Positions 56,383 through 64,000 of a stretch of DNA of 64,000 nt are shown piece after piece. Source of the DNA: JBEISR01 sp044337705 (GTDB lineage: Bacteria > Planctomycetota > Planctomycetia > Pirellulales > Pirellulaceae); contig JBIINB010000010.1 of the NCBI GenBank assembly GCA_044337705.1, positions 3,362 through 67,361 of the forward strand, written 5' to 3'. A program made the position numbers and the translations under genes. The notes beneath the pieces were generated by a model. That model did no database searches, was not told the DNA's origin, and saw only the letters and a program-made list of their open reading frames with translations. The stretch's first letter is position 1; each line of letters opens with the position of its first letter.

Positions 56383-57627
56383 ATGGAAAGCGACCGGGAC
56401 CGACGGGACGAAGAAGACTGCAATGGACACCTGGAGGTGGGCGTCCCGCATACCCGATGGACGAGGGAAGGGTTCAACTTTTCTGCTTTGGTGGTTTTCA
56501 TTTTGGTGGGCGCGATTCTGCGCGACGTTAATTTGCTGGTGGTGCTGGCAGGGATACTGTTTGCATTTTTTCTTCTGCAGTGGCGTCTTGGTGTGAAGAA
56601 TCTTTCCTGGCTGGTGATGGAGCGGCGGGTAGAGTCTCGTCCTGTCGCTCGCAAGCCCTTCGAAGTGCGTTGGGAGGTCCATAACCCGCGGCGCTGGATT
56701 GCGGCATCGATGCTGGAGCTTCACGACCGGATGATCCCGCCGCGCAAGCCTGGAGCTGAAAAGCCGCGTGAAGTCTCGATGCGACTGTTCTTTCCCAAGG
56801 TGGTTGGTGGGGGAGTCGAACAGATCGCATCGCAGTGTGTCTGTGAGGAGCGGGGGCTTTATCGATGGGGACCGATGGAGATCCATTCGCGTTTCCCGCT
56901 GGGATTACTTTGTGCGAAAAGTCGAGCTGGTGGAATCGATGCCCTGCCGGTCCGCCCTCCTCTGGGGACGTTGCGGAGCGGATGGCAGCGTGTTCTGGCG
57001 GCCGAGCAATCGGCAGGATGGAGTGCGCGCCGGGCCAGTGCGGTACAGGAGGGGGATCCATCGGGTCTGCGCGATTTTCAGCCGGGCGATCCAAGAAAGT
57101 GGATTCATTGGAGGAGTTCGGCCAAGCGTGGTGCGCTGCAGGTGCGGCAGTTCCAGCGCGAGGATTCCTTCCCCGCCGGAATTCTGATCGATCTATACGA
57201 TGGGGGAGGTCCAGCGTCCGTTTTGGATGAGACATTGGAGTTTGCAGCGACGCTGGTCAAGCATCTGGTGGATGTCGGGGCTTCCGGGCTTCAGGTGGTC
57301 CTGGTCGACCGGGGGCAAGTCGTTCATTTTGCGATTGGTTCGGGGAGAGGATTTGACCGATTGTGGGCTTATCTGGCCGAAGTGGAGGGGGCGGATTCCG
57401 ATGCATGGCGATTGGGGTGGAAGGAGTTGACTGGTCGGGGCGTGCCCGCTTCGAGAATATGGGTGATCAGTCCCCGCTCGATGGGGTTGGGGCTTTCCCA
57501 TCTGCAGGCTGCCGGTAGCCGGCCGGTTGCAGCATCAGAGGGACTGCCGGGTGGCCAGAGGCCAGCAGCGTGGATTCATGGATCGGGAGTGGTAGTCCAA
57601 TCGATTTTTCAGAGATACATGCCATGA
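56383..57627 (+). CDS. DUF58 domain-containing membrane protein
   Basis: A protein of about 414 residues. Two hydrophobic segments near 30-75 (ALVVFILVGAIL, VVLAGILFAFFLLQW) anchor it. DUF58 is marked by SAVQEGDPSGLRDFQPGDPRKWIHWRSSAKRGALQVRQFQREDSF near 225-275, with a vWA-like C-terminal part. MoxR and DUF58 genes are almost always paired and probably function together. The start is uncertain: ATG 56383 is chosen because its N-terminus is the shortest that keeps the membrane segments, and the ATG at 56275 would add an odd leader. Stop overlaps the following ATG (ATGA), so the next gene is coupled. Confidence 0.88.
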   Translation: MESDRDRRDEEDCNGHLEVGVPHTRWTREGFNFSALVVFILVGAILRDVNLLVVLAGILFAFFLLQWRLGVKNLSWLVMERRVESRPVARKPFEVRWEVHNPRRWIAASMLELHDRMIPPRKPGAEKPREVSMRLFFPKVVGGGVEQIASQCVCEERGLYRWGPMEIHSRFPLGLLCAKSRAGGIDALPVRPPLGTLRSGWQRVLAAEQSAGWSARRASAVQEGDPSGLRDFQPGDPRKWIHWRSSAKRGALQVRQFQREDSFPAGILIDLYDGGGPASVLDETLEFAATLVKHLVDVGASGLQVVLVDRGQVVHFAIGSGRGFDRLWAYLAEVEGADSDAWRLGWKELTGRGVPASRIWVISPRSMGLGLSHLQAAGSRPVAASEGLPGGQRPAAWIHGSGVVVQSIFQRYMP

Positions 57628-60137
57628 GCGAATCGGCCATCGGAACAAGCAAGCCATTCGATGTGAGGCATTTCCGTCTTGCGATTCTGATGGGATCGTT
57701 GGCGATTCTGGCGGCGGTGTTGGTAGGCCTGGGGGCTGGTGCTTTTGATTTGACACTGCAGGTGATTGTGGCGGTCATTGCGTCGTGGATTTATACCGAT
57801 CGCCTCCAGTGGATCCGGCTTCCCAAACTGCTCGTCTATGTATTGATGAATGCGGGGGCAATTCTCGCGATTCGCGAGTATCTGACGGCGGGAGAGCAGT
57901 TTCAATTGGTGTCAGTGGCCAAGCTGCTGATTTACGCGCAGATCCCACTGCTGTTTCAAGTCAAGTCCTCTCGTACCTTCGAACAGATCGGAGTATTCGT
58001 CTTATTGGAACTGGTGGTTGCCTGCCTGCTGAATGAACGGCTGATATTCGGAATCTTTCTGATTCCGGCGATCGCACTGAGTGTCACATTACTGCTTCAT
58101 CAATCGCAGCTGATCGCACAGGAACGAGCCGTCGGGATGATGGTGGAGCCTCGGGGATGGAAGGAGCGATGGAATCGTTGGATAGGTCGGGAGCGGCAGC
58201 CTTTGGAGACGACGGTGCGGCTATCGGGAGGTTTGTGGCAGGAGTCGTCAGGAGGGCGGGGATGGTGGTTCGATCAGTCGTTGCCGCTGGCCGCTGCCAC
58301 CCTGCTCTTTTCGGTCCTCTATTTCTATGCCTTCCCGAGGCTGAACCATGGCTTTTACTCCCATCGTGGCTTGGGGGAGGCATCGATCGGATTCAATGAT
58401 TCGATGACGCTGGATCAGGTCGGATCGCTGTTGCAGAACGACGCGGTGGTGCTGAGGATTGAATTTGAGACGCTCCAGGGGGCACCCTATGAACCTTCCG
58501 AGCCACCTTATCTTCGGGGAGTCAGTCTTTCGGAGTATCGGCCTAACGGCGATCGGGGCTACTGGTTTCAGGGTGATTTGAGCGAGTACCTGATGGACCA
58601 GCAAGGGAAGCAATTGCCGCCAGAGTCTCTGGTGAGGGATTCGCTCCGCGACCTAGCCGATCCGGTGGTGGCTAGGATCCATGATTCCGGATCGACGGGC
58701 GCCTACTCGATGGTGGTCGCGCCATTCTTCCGACACGATGATTCGGTGCAGTCGGAGATGATGCGTAAGGTGTGGCAGCTGAGCGACCGGCAGATTACTG
58801 GGTTCAGTCAGAAGGTGCGCCGTACCTACAGCTTTCGAACCACCGCCTTCCAGCGGGGCATGCAGACGCGATGGATGGCCGACAGCGATGAGTATTTCAC
58901 CGATGAGGAGAAGCGAAGCCCCGGAAATCCCGAGGACCCACGGCTTTTCACACGTCACCAGTGGAGCCAGCTCACTAGGTACCATCCCAGTCGGATGCGA
59001 GGCGTGCTGGAGTGCCGGGATCGGATCTTGAAGCTGGAGGAATTGGTGGAGTCGAATCCTGTGGAGCAGGCTTTTGCGATCGAGCGCTACCTGAACTCCG
59101 GGAGGGAATTCCAATACACCCTCGACTTGAATCTTCCTCGCGATCCGCTGCTGGATCCGATTGAGGATTTTGTCGTCCATCAGAAGCGAGGGCACTGCCA
59201 GTTCTTTGCCTCGGCGATGACCATGATGATGCGATCGCTGCAGGTTCCGACGCGCGTGGTCGTCGGATTTCGACCGAATGAGTACAACGACGTAGGGAAC
59301 TATTTTCTGGTCCGACAGAATCATGCCCATGCGTGGTTGGAATGTTTTTTCACCAGGAAGCAACTGGAGGAGAGCGAACGGTATCCGGAATTGCCAGAGG
59401 AACTGACGGGGGCTTGGGTCCGATTCGATCCAACCCCCACTGGGTCAGGTTCCAACGCCGGGGTGGCGATCCGGGAGCCTCAGCGCGCTACGTTTGATTT
59501 TGTCGAACATCTTTGGAAACGTTATGTGATCGATATGGATCGATCGCATCAGACTCCGCTGATGGAGGAGTTGAGCCGATCTTCCAAGGGTATGTACCGC
59601 CAATATTATCAGAGGCTCCATGAGTGGCTGGAATCCAGTCTGCCCAAGCTGAGCGGGGGATCCAAGGCAGCTTGGATCGATCGAGCGATTGTAGGGGCGT
59701 TGTTTCTGCTGGTCCCGTTAGCGATGGGGTTGGTGCTGCTGGGGTGGATTGCTTCGCGAATGCTGTGGAGGAAGCTGAACGGTCCACCCGCGAGGCAGCT
59801 GATTTCCGACCAACGCGTACGCTGGGCCGCAGGGGCGCTGCCCTTGATGGAGTCGATGGATCGGGAAGTCTGCAGGAAAGAGGATTCGGAGACTCTCGCC
59901 GAATGGCTTGGTCGAGTTATGGAAGCGTGGCGTGGTCAATCGGTCAGCCCTGCCAGCATCGATGCGGTTGGCAGCTTCCTTGCCAGCTACCTGACTGCAC
60001 GCTACGGTGTACCGATTCCGGCGGAGTCAGCTCCTCCCTCGCAGCTGACCAATTGGCTTCAGCAGATCGGTTCGGGGCTGGATCAGTTCAGGGCATCGAG
60101 TGGCTCTGGCGAAGAGTCGGCATCCCATGGGACATGA
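57624..60137 (+). CDS. Transglutaminase-like membrane protein (DUF3488 plus transglutaminase domain)
   Basis: An 837-residue membrane protein. The N-terminal half holds about six hydrophobic segments (LAILMGSLAILAAVLVGLGAG and following), the DUF3488 part. A transglutaminase core follows with catalytic Cys525 in KRGHCQFFASAMTMMMRSL, His569 in QNHAHAWLE and Asp602 in WVRFDPTP, in the expected order. A later helix near 690-720 (ALFLLVPLAMGLVLL) and a C-terminal DUF4129-like tail complete it. It is the third member of the MoxR-DUF58-transglutaminase set; its substrate is unknown, but envelope processing is likely. The ATG overlaps the DUF58 stop by 4 bp. Downstream cmk follows closely. Confidence 0.93.
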   Translation: MSESAIGTSKPFDVRHFRLAILMGSLAILAAVLVGLGAGAFDLTLQVIVAVIASWIYTDRLQWIRLPKLLVYVLMNAGAILAIREYLTAGEQFQLVSVAKLLIYAQIPLLFQVKSSRTFEQIGVFVLLELVVACLLNERLIFGIFLIPAIALSVTLLLHQSQLIAQERAVGMMVEPRGWKERWNRWIGRERQPLETTVRLSGGLWQESSGGRGWWFDQSLPLAAATLLFSVLYFYAFPRLNHGFYSHRGLGEASIGFNDSMTLDQVGSLLQNDAVVLRIEFETLQGAPYEPSEPPYLRGVSLSEYRPNGDRGYWFQGDLSEYLMDQQGKQLPPESLVRDSLRDLADPVVARIHDSGSTGAYSMVVAPFFRHDDSVQSEMMRKVWQLSDRQITGFSQKVRRTYSFRTTAFQRGMQTRWMADSDEYFTDEEKRSPGNPEDPRLFTRHQWSQLTRYHPSRMRGVLECRDRILKLEELVESNPVEQAFAIERYLNSGREFQYTLDLNLPRDPLLDPIEDFVVHQKRGHCQFFASAMTMMMRSLQVPTRVVVGFRPNEYNDVGNYFLVRQNHAHAWLECFFTRKQLEESERYPELPEELTGAWVRFDPTPTGSGSNAGVAIREPQRATFDFVEHLWKRYVIDMDRSHQTPLMEELSRSSKGMYRQYYQRLHEWLESSLPKLSGGSKAAWIDRAIVGALFLLVPLAMGLVLLGWIASRMLWRKLNGPPARQLISDQRVRWAAGALPLMESMDREVCRKEDSETLAEWLGRVMEAWRGQSVSPASIDAVGSFLASYLTARYGVPIPAESAPPSQLTNWLQQIGSGLDQFRASSGSGEESASHGT

Positions 60138-60157
60138 CGCAAGGGAATGAATGCTTC

Positions 60158-60826
60158 ATGGTGATCACTATCGATGGACCGGCTGGCGCCGGAAAGAGCA
60201 CAGCAGCTGCGAAACTTGCCACGAGGCTTGGCTTCCAGTTGCTCAACACAGGTCGAATGTATCGTACCGCCGCTGCCTGGATGCTCCGCCATCGGATTTC
60301 CCCATCGGAAATCGAATGGCGATGGAAGGATGCTGTTGTCGATTGGCACGGTGATGATCTGAGAATTGACGGAGAGCTGTATCGGGCGTCGGAGCTTTCG
60401 GATGCGAGTCTTGGGCCGGCGGCTATCCAGGTGGTTGCGGCCAATCGAGCGGTACGAGAGTCGATGGTGGTCTTGCAGCGAGCTTGGTGTGAGGGGAAGC
60501 GAGTTGTATCGGAGGGGCGCGATCAGGGATCGGTGGTCTTCCCCGACTCTCCGTGCAAAATCTTCCTGACCGCTTCTGTGGAAGAACGGGCTCGGAGAAG
60601 ATTTGAAGAGCTGCGTCGGAGCGGACATGATCCCAGGCTGGAGGAGATCGTTTCGGCGATCCAAAAGAGGGACGCCGATGACCGCCAACGGGAGCTTGGG
60701 CCTTTGGTGCAACCCAGTGACGCGCGCGTCGTTACGACCGACGGAAAGAGCCCGGAGGAAGTGGTCGAGGAATTGGTGCAGGTGGTCTGCCAGGAGTTGT
60801 CGCGCGGGATGCCTCCACCTGAGTGA
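60158..60826 (+). CDS. cmk: Cytidylate kinase (Cmk)
   Basis: A 222-residue (d)CMP kinase in pyrimidine nucleotide metabolism. The P-loop GPAGAGKST is at 7-15 and the motif NTGRMYRTAAAWMLR (about 32-46) is typical for NMP binding. Later EGRDQGSVVFPDSPCKIFLTASVEERARRR and KRDADDRQRELGPL complete the CMP lid. ATG 60158 is chosen because AAGGGA lies about 10 nt before it; ATG 60134 overlaps the transglutaminase stop in an ATGA and would couple the two. Pairing with plsC downstream (152 bp) is a common bacterial order (cmk-plsC-rpsA), though here rpsA does not follow. Confidence 0.94.
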   Translation: MVITIDGPAGAGKSTAAAKLATRLGFQLLNTGRMYRTAAAWMLRHRISPSEIEWRWKDAVVDWHGDDLRIDGELYRASELSDASLGPAAIQVVAANRAVRESMVVLQRAWCEGKRVVSEGRDQGSVVFPDSPCKIFLTASVEERARRRFEELRRSGHDPRLEEIVSAIQKRDADDRQRELGPLVQPSDARVVTTDGKSPEEVVEELVQVVCQELSRGMPPPE

Positions 60827-60978
60827 ATGACGTCGGGGGCGCTATTTCGAAGCCAAAGGCGGCGGAATGGAAAGTTGGCTTTTCCGATCCGAATCCGAGT
60901 GATTACGATGGGACTGCTTGCTGGTGGCGAATGGAATGGAACATAGGATCCTGAGTTTCGCAAAGAACAGGGGCCGAT

Positions 60979-61698
60979 TTGAGCAGGAACGACGCGAGCT
61001 TGGTTCGGTTCGATCCCACTTGGGGCCAGAGATGGCTATATCGAGCGATGCATCTGACGGCTCGCTGGACTGCCATCGGCGCGCTCGATTTGCGGGTGGA
61101 GGGGAGGGAGCACCTGGTTCATCCCGCGTTGATTGCCTCCACGCACCAGTCATTGCTGGATCCTGTTCTGGTAGGACTGATCGCCAACCACAAGATTCTC
61201 TACCTGGCTCGCAAGAGCCTCTTTCGCAACCGTTTCTTTGGTGCCTTCCTGCGCTACAACGGAGTGATTCCTTTGGATCGCGAAGGGGGTGGACTTGCCG
61301 GACTTCGCCAGACGCTGGGCGCCATCCAAGCGGGCCAGAGTGTGCTGATGTTTCCAGAGGGCACCAGAACACCCGATGGCAGCCTCCAGGATGTCAAGCC
61401 AGGGTTCCTGGTGCTGGCGCGACGCGCCGGAGTTCCAGTGGTGCCGTTGGCGATTGTTGGAGCCTACGACGTGTTGCCTCGCGGGCGATCGGCGCCGGGT
61501 TGGCATCCCGTGGCGATGGTGGTTGGCAAACCGTTGGTTCCATCGGTTTTTCAGAAAGGATCGGATGGCGAATCGATCGCACGGCTGCAAGGTGCATTGA
61601 CGGAATGCGATCATCGGGCAAGGAATCTGTGCGGTTGGAAGTGCTGTCCCGAAGCGATCGGAACGGCACATCCTAGGTCAGGTCATTCAGGAGCCTGA
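60979..61698 (+). CDS. plsC: 1-acyl-sn-glycerol-3-phosphate acyltransferase (PlsC)
   Basis: A 239-residue membrane-associated acyltransferase making phosphatidic acid. The catalytic H-x4-D is H56-QSLL-D61 in STHQSLLDP; FPEGTRT is at 125-131; KSLFRNRFFGAFLRYNGVIPLDRE and GVPVVPLAIVGAYDVLPRG support it. The frame has a TTG start at 60979 with AGGGG upstream; no ATG lies before MHLTARW (24 residues in), and this later one would still keep the motifs. Codirectional with cmk. Convergent with the YggS-type gene, 86 bp away; I see no strong terminator between. Confidence 0.88.
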   Translation: MSRNDASLVRFDPTWGQRWLYRAMHLTARWTAIGALDLRVEGREHLVHPALIASTHQSLLDPVLVGLIANHKILYLARKSLFRNRFFGAFLRYNGVIPLDREGGGLAGLRQTLGAIQAGQSVLMFPEGTRTPDGSLQDVKPGFLVLARRAGVPVVPLAIVGAYDVLPRGRSAPGWHPVAMVVGKPLVPSVFQKGSDGESIARLQGALTECDHRARNLCGWKCCPEAIGTAHPRSGHSGA

Positions 61699-61784
61699 TC
61701 CTTGCTTTGCGTTCATTCCGTCGCGGATGCCGCTGCTCCGCCATCGGCTTCGCGTACCGAAACCAGAATCGCCCTGAAAGCGGG

Positions 61785-62501
61785 TCACGGAAAGAGCGCC
61801 GAACCGATGCGGATCATCGTAGCGCCTTCGCGGATCGCCTCCCGAAAATCGCCGCTCATCCCCATCGAAAGATGAGGCATCGGCAGGACAGGTCCGAATC
61901 GCTGAGCCATGGCATCGCGGAGCGTTCGGATCGCGCCAAAGGTTTTTCTTGCGGCGGTCGAACCCCCTTCCAGCGGTGCCATCCCCATGAGGCCACCGAC
62001 GCGGAGCGAGTTCCATCGCAAAGCCGCTTCCAGGAGCGATGGTATTTCCTCTGGGGTCGCTCCCGTCTTGGCTGGTTCGCCGGTCGCGTTGACCTCGATC
62101 AGTAGATTCAGGGAGATTCCTTGCAGGGTGGCTTCTTCGCCGAGGGCATCGATCAGGCGGATGGAATCGACGGAATGAATCCACGCCAGCAAGGGAAGAG
62201 TGCGGCGTACCTTGTTCCGCTGGAGGTGGCCTATCAGGTGCCATCGGATTGGCAGGTCGTCCATTGCTTCGGCTTTCTCCCAAAGCATCTGGGGCCGATT
62301 CTCCGCCAGGTCCAGACATCCCACTTCTGCCAGTTGACGAGCCGTCGCGGCATCGACGTACTTGGTCACGCCAAGAATGGTGACCGATTCCCCGCTTCGA
62401 CCTGCTTGGGCCGCAGTCAAAGCGACCGTCTGCTGAAGCTCTCGCCAGCGATCGGCAATCTGCTTGTCGGAATCCGTATTCCCTTTCGGATCTTCACTCA
62501 T
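61785..62501 (-). CDS. YggS-type PLP-binding protein (PLP homeostasis protein)
   Basis: A 238-residue alanine racemase-like TIM barrel that holds pyridoxal phosphate and helps balance PLP and amino acids. The PLP Lys is K47 in ILGVTKYVD. Conserved segments are CLDLAENRPQMLWEKAEAM, WHLIGHLQRNKVRRTLP, IHSVDSIRLID and LMGMAPLEG; the last Ser/Gly group (LSMGMSGDFREAIREGATMIRIGSALFP) binds the phosphate. The ATG overlaps the stop of the upstream gene by 4 bp (ATGA), so it is translationally coupled to the unrecognised protein starting at the right edge. Confidence 0.92.
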   Translation of the reverse strand: MSEDPKGNTDSDKQIADRWRELQQTVALTAAQAGRSGESVTILGVTKYVDAATARQLAEVGCLDLAENRPQMLWEKAEAMDDLPIRWHLIGHLQRNKVRRTLPLLAWIHSVDSIRLIDALGEEATLQGISLNLLIEVNATGEPAKTGATPEEIPSLLEAALRWNSLRVGGLMGMAPLEGGSTAARKTFGAIRTLRDAMAQRFGPVLPMPHLSMGMSGDFREAIREGATMIRIGSALFP

Positions 62502-64000
62502 GCCGATTCGGCTTCGACCTCCACCAGCGCTTCGAATGTACCTTCGTCATGATCGAAACGGCCTGCGTAGAACTCCGCCGTCAGGTGAAGCCCCAGCATC
62601 GATCGTCGGCAGACAGGTTCCAGGGAGCGATAGAAGACCCACTGCTGATCGCCCAGTTGCAGGCGGTAGCCGCCGGCGATGTGGGGTGGCTGGATCTTCA
62701 GGTCCTCTCCAATCGTCAATGATCGCCAGGTGTAGGGTGCCTGCAGATGCTTTGATTTCAGCGCCAGGACAACCGGGTTGTAGAGTCTTCGTCCGTTCGC
62801 CTGTTGGGAGAGTACGATGGAATCACCGCGCTTGACGAGTTCTCCGGAAGAGGGCGATCGTTTCCATTCCGGCAACCCCAGTGGCAGCAGGAGACCGCGG
62901 GGTTGTCCCAGCGATCCATCGTCGGTGACTTCCGAAATCCAGCCTTCGTGATTCTTGTTGTTCTGTACGAATTCCATCCCAGCGCCGATCGGCAACAGCG
63001 ATTCCATCTTCCAGGACGCTGACTGATCTGCCAGAAGCGCGTCGGCCAGGAAGCACCATCCACCCTCGCGTTCCAGCATCACTTGACGCTGCACACGGCA
63101 TTGATCGGCGACTTCGCACTGCAGTTCCAGGTAATCGACATCGTTGTCGCTGAACCAGCAGACATGGGTCCAGCCGTGATCGATTTCGATTGGCTTACCG
63201 TCTTTGTGGATGCGTATGTCCCAAAGGCCGCTTAGCACACGCTTTCCACTGGAACCCGTGACATCGAGCCACATCGGATCGCATGCGAAGTCGACCGCCA
63301 CCCGACTCGATTTCGCTCGGTCATCCCTCCGCATCACCGCCCATTCGTTGGCTTCTTGATAGATTCCCAATGGCACTTCGACCGCGCGCCCCTCACGTCG
63401 CATCCGCAAGTCGAGGCGGCTTCTGGTTTCTGGGATGCATCGAGCGATACAGCGTGCCATGCGTGTCGGGTGTGCGACTTGATTGGTCAATGCGACCCAG
63501 AAATCGGGTTCGGCACTGGTGGTCGATCCGTCCATCAGAAGGGGACGGCCGGCAGGATCGCTGCAGGCCACCGCCAGGATCGCCAACTGTTCCAGCGCTT
63601 TTCTTGCCTTCCGGTCCCAGGAGGGAAGCCCGAGCCGATCGGCGGCCCAGCGGCAGCGAAGGACGGAGGCGATCATCATACGCAAGTGCTGCCCGCCTGA
63701 TTCCGACCAGAGATTGGGATTCTCCATCGAGCTGAGCAATTGACGATTCAATCGGTCCCATGTATCGGTCACCATCCGATGGTGGGACCGGACGTTGGCG
63801 ACCTGAAGGGCCAGAGCCAGTGGAACTTCACAAGACCAAAGCAACCAGCAGGCCAGCGACGATTCGGGAGGATCGGATTCCCAAGCGCGATCCATCTGGG
63901 TCAGAATCGATTGCAGGGTTCCAACCCACTGGGCGGGATTGAGCGACCCTCCTAAGGGGGCCAGTCCATAAATCCAACCGCAGGCGGCCATCGCAACCAT
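62498..64000 (-). CDS. Hypothetical protein, 5' end cut by window edge
   Basis: About 500 residues are visible; the frame is open to the right edge, and the first Met may not be the true start. I do not recognise the family. Features include helical N-terminal half with Trp and Arg repeats, WFSDNDVDYLELQCEVADQCRVQRQVML in the middle of a beta-rich C-terminal half, and ends with HLTAEFYAGRFDHDEGTFEALVEVEAESA. The mix of an all-helical and a beta-sandwich domain resembles heparinase or alginate lyase-like architecture, but I cannot point to catalytic residues. Coupled to a PLP protein gene by ATGA overlap. Confidence 0.65.
   Translation of the reverse strand: MVAMAACGWIYGLAPLGGSLNPAQWVGTLQSILTQMDRAWESDPPESSLACWLLWSCEVPLALALQVANVRSHHRMVTDTWDRLNRQLLSSMENPNLWSESGGQHLRMMIASVLRCRWAADRLGLPSWDRKARKALEQLAILAVACSDPAGRPLLMDGSTTSAEPDFWVALTNQVAHPTRMARCIARCIPETRSRLDLRMRREGRAVEVPLGIYQEANEWAVMRRDDRAKSSRVAVDFACDPMWLDVTGSSGKRVLSGLWDIRIHKDGKPIEIDHGWTHVCWFSDNDVDYLELQCEVADQCRVQRQVMLEREGGWCFLADALLADQSASWKMESLLPIGAGMEFVQNNKNHEGWISEVTDDGSLGQPRGLLLPLGLPEWKRSPSSGELVKRGDSIVLSQQANGRRLYNPVVLALKSKHLQAPYTWRSLTIGEDLKIQPPHIAGGYRLQLGDQQWVFYRSLEPVCRRSMLGLHLTAEFYAGRFDHDEGTFEALVEVEAESA

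Overview
This window is chromosomal DNA from a planctomycete, most likely of the Pirellulales type. The evidence is lineage-typical families: two DUF1501 proteins with twin-arginine-like leaders, a PSD1 protein (planctomycete cytochrome c plus DUF1549/DUF1553), a DUF1559 pseudopilin-like protein, an exported sulfatase, a DUF6807 (PmoA-like) protein, a PEP-CTERM protein and an exported ceramidase-like protein. The rest is housekeeping. I see no rRNA, tRNA, CRISPR array, insertion sequence or phage module.

Layout, left to right. 0-2.3 kb (minus): alpha-ketoglutarate semialdehyde dehydrogenase (cut by the left edge) and a FAH-family dehydratase-like protein, a probable end of a pentose/uronate oxidation route. 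2.5-3.6 kb: exported HtrA-type protease with a promoter and a palindrome over its -35. 4.1-7.1 kb: a DUF1501 protein and a divergent Pro/Ala/Gly/Met-rich lipoprotein. 7.1-10.6 kb (minus): PyrK-like subunit, RluB-type pseudouridine synthase with a long basic tail, and a PEP-CTERM protein. 10.9-15.2 kb (minus): ABC exporter fused to DUF1854, preceded by an unrecognised 389-residue protein. 15.3-17.3 kb: a HemD-HemE fusion. 17.6-20.4 kb (minus): NagB-PIG-L fusion and a Nif3-like protein. 20.8-24.3 kb (plus): scpB, a very acidic small protein, a HemX/CcsA-like membrane protein and hemA. 24.4-29.1 kb: MarR regulator with twin operator-like sites, a CPA2 antiporter and clpC, ending in an intrinsic terminator.

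29.3-33.5 kb (plus): a compact group of exported proteins (sulfatase, HExxH protein, redoxin, alpha/beta hydrolase). 33.9-36.4 kb: DUF1559 protein, a small lipoprotein on the other strand, and an RluA-family protein whose catalytic Asp is Gly. 36.5-44.7 kb: a leftward run of seven genes (MBL hydrolase, beta-propeller protein, NSS transporter with a 36-residue partner, DUF6807 protein, zinc-ribbon membrane protein, ceramidase-like protein). 44.9-49.4 kb: exported MsrA, a short PSD1 protein and DUF1501 in one tight operon. 49.8-52.0 kb (minus): thrS with a hairpin-rich leader. 52.3-55.0 kb (minus): a large exported glycosidase with discoidin-like repeats. 55.3-61.7 kb (plus): MoxR-DUF58-transglutaminase, cmk, plsC. 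61.8-64 kb (minus): YggS-type PLP protein overlapping an unrecognised gene cut by the right edge.

The most notable items are the ABC-DUF1854 fusion, the HemD-HemE fusion, the Asp-to-Gly RluA-like protein, the twin operators before the MarR gene, the operator-like palindrome at the htrA promoter, and the unannotated 36-residue NSS partner. No wholly new defence or mobile system stands out. All family assignments were made by reading the sequence, without database searches.
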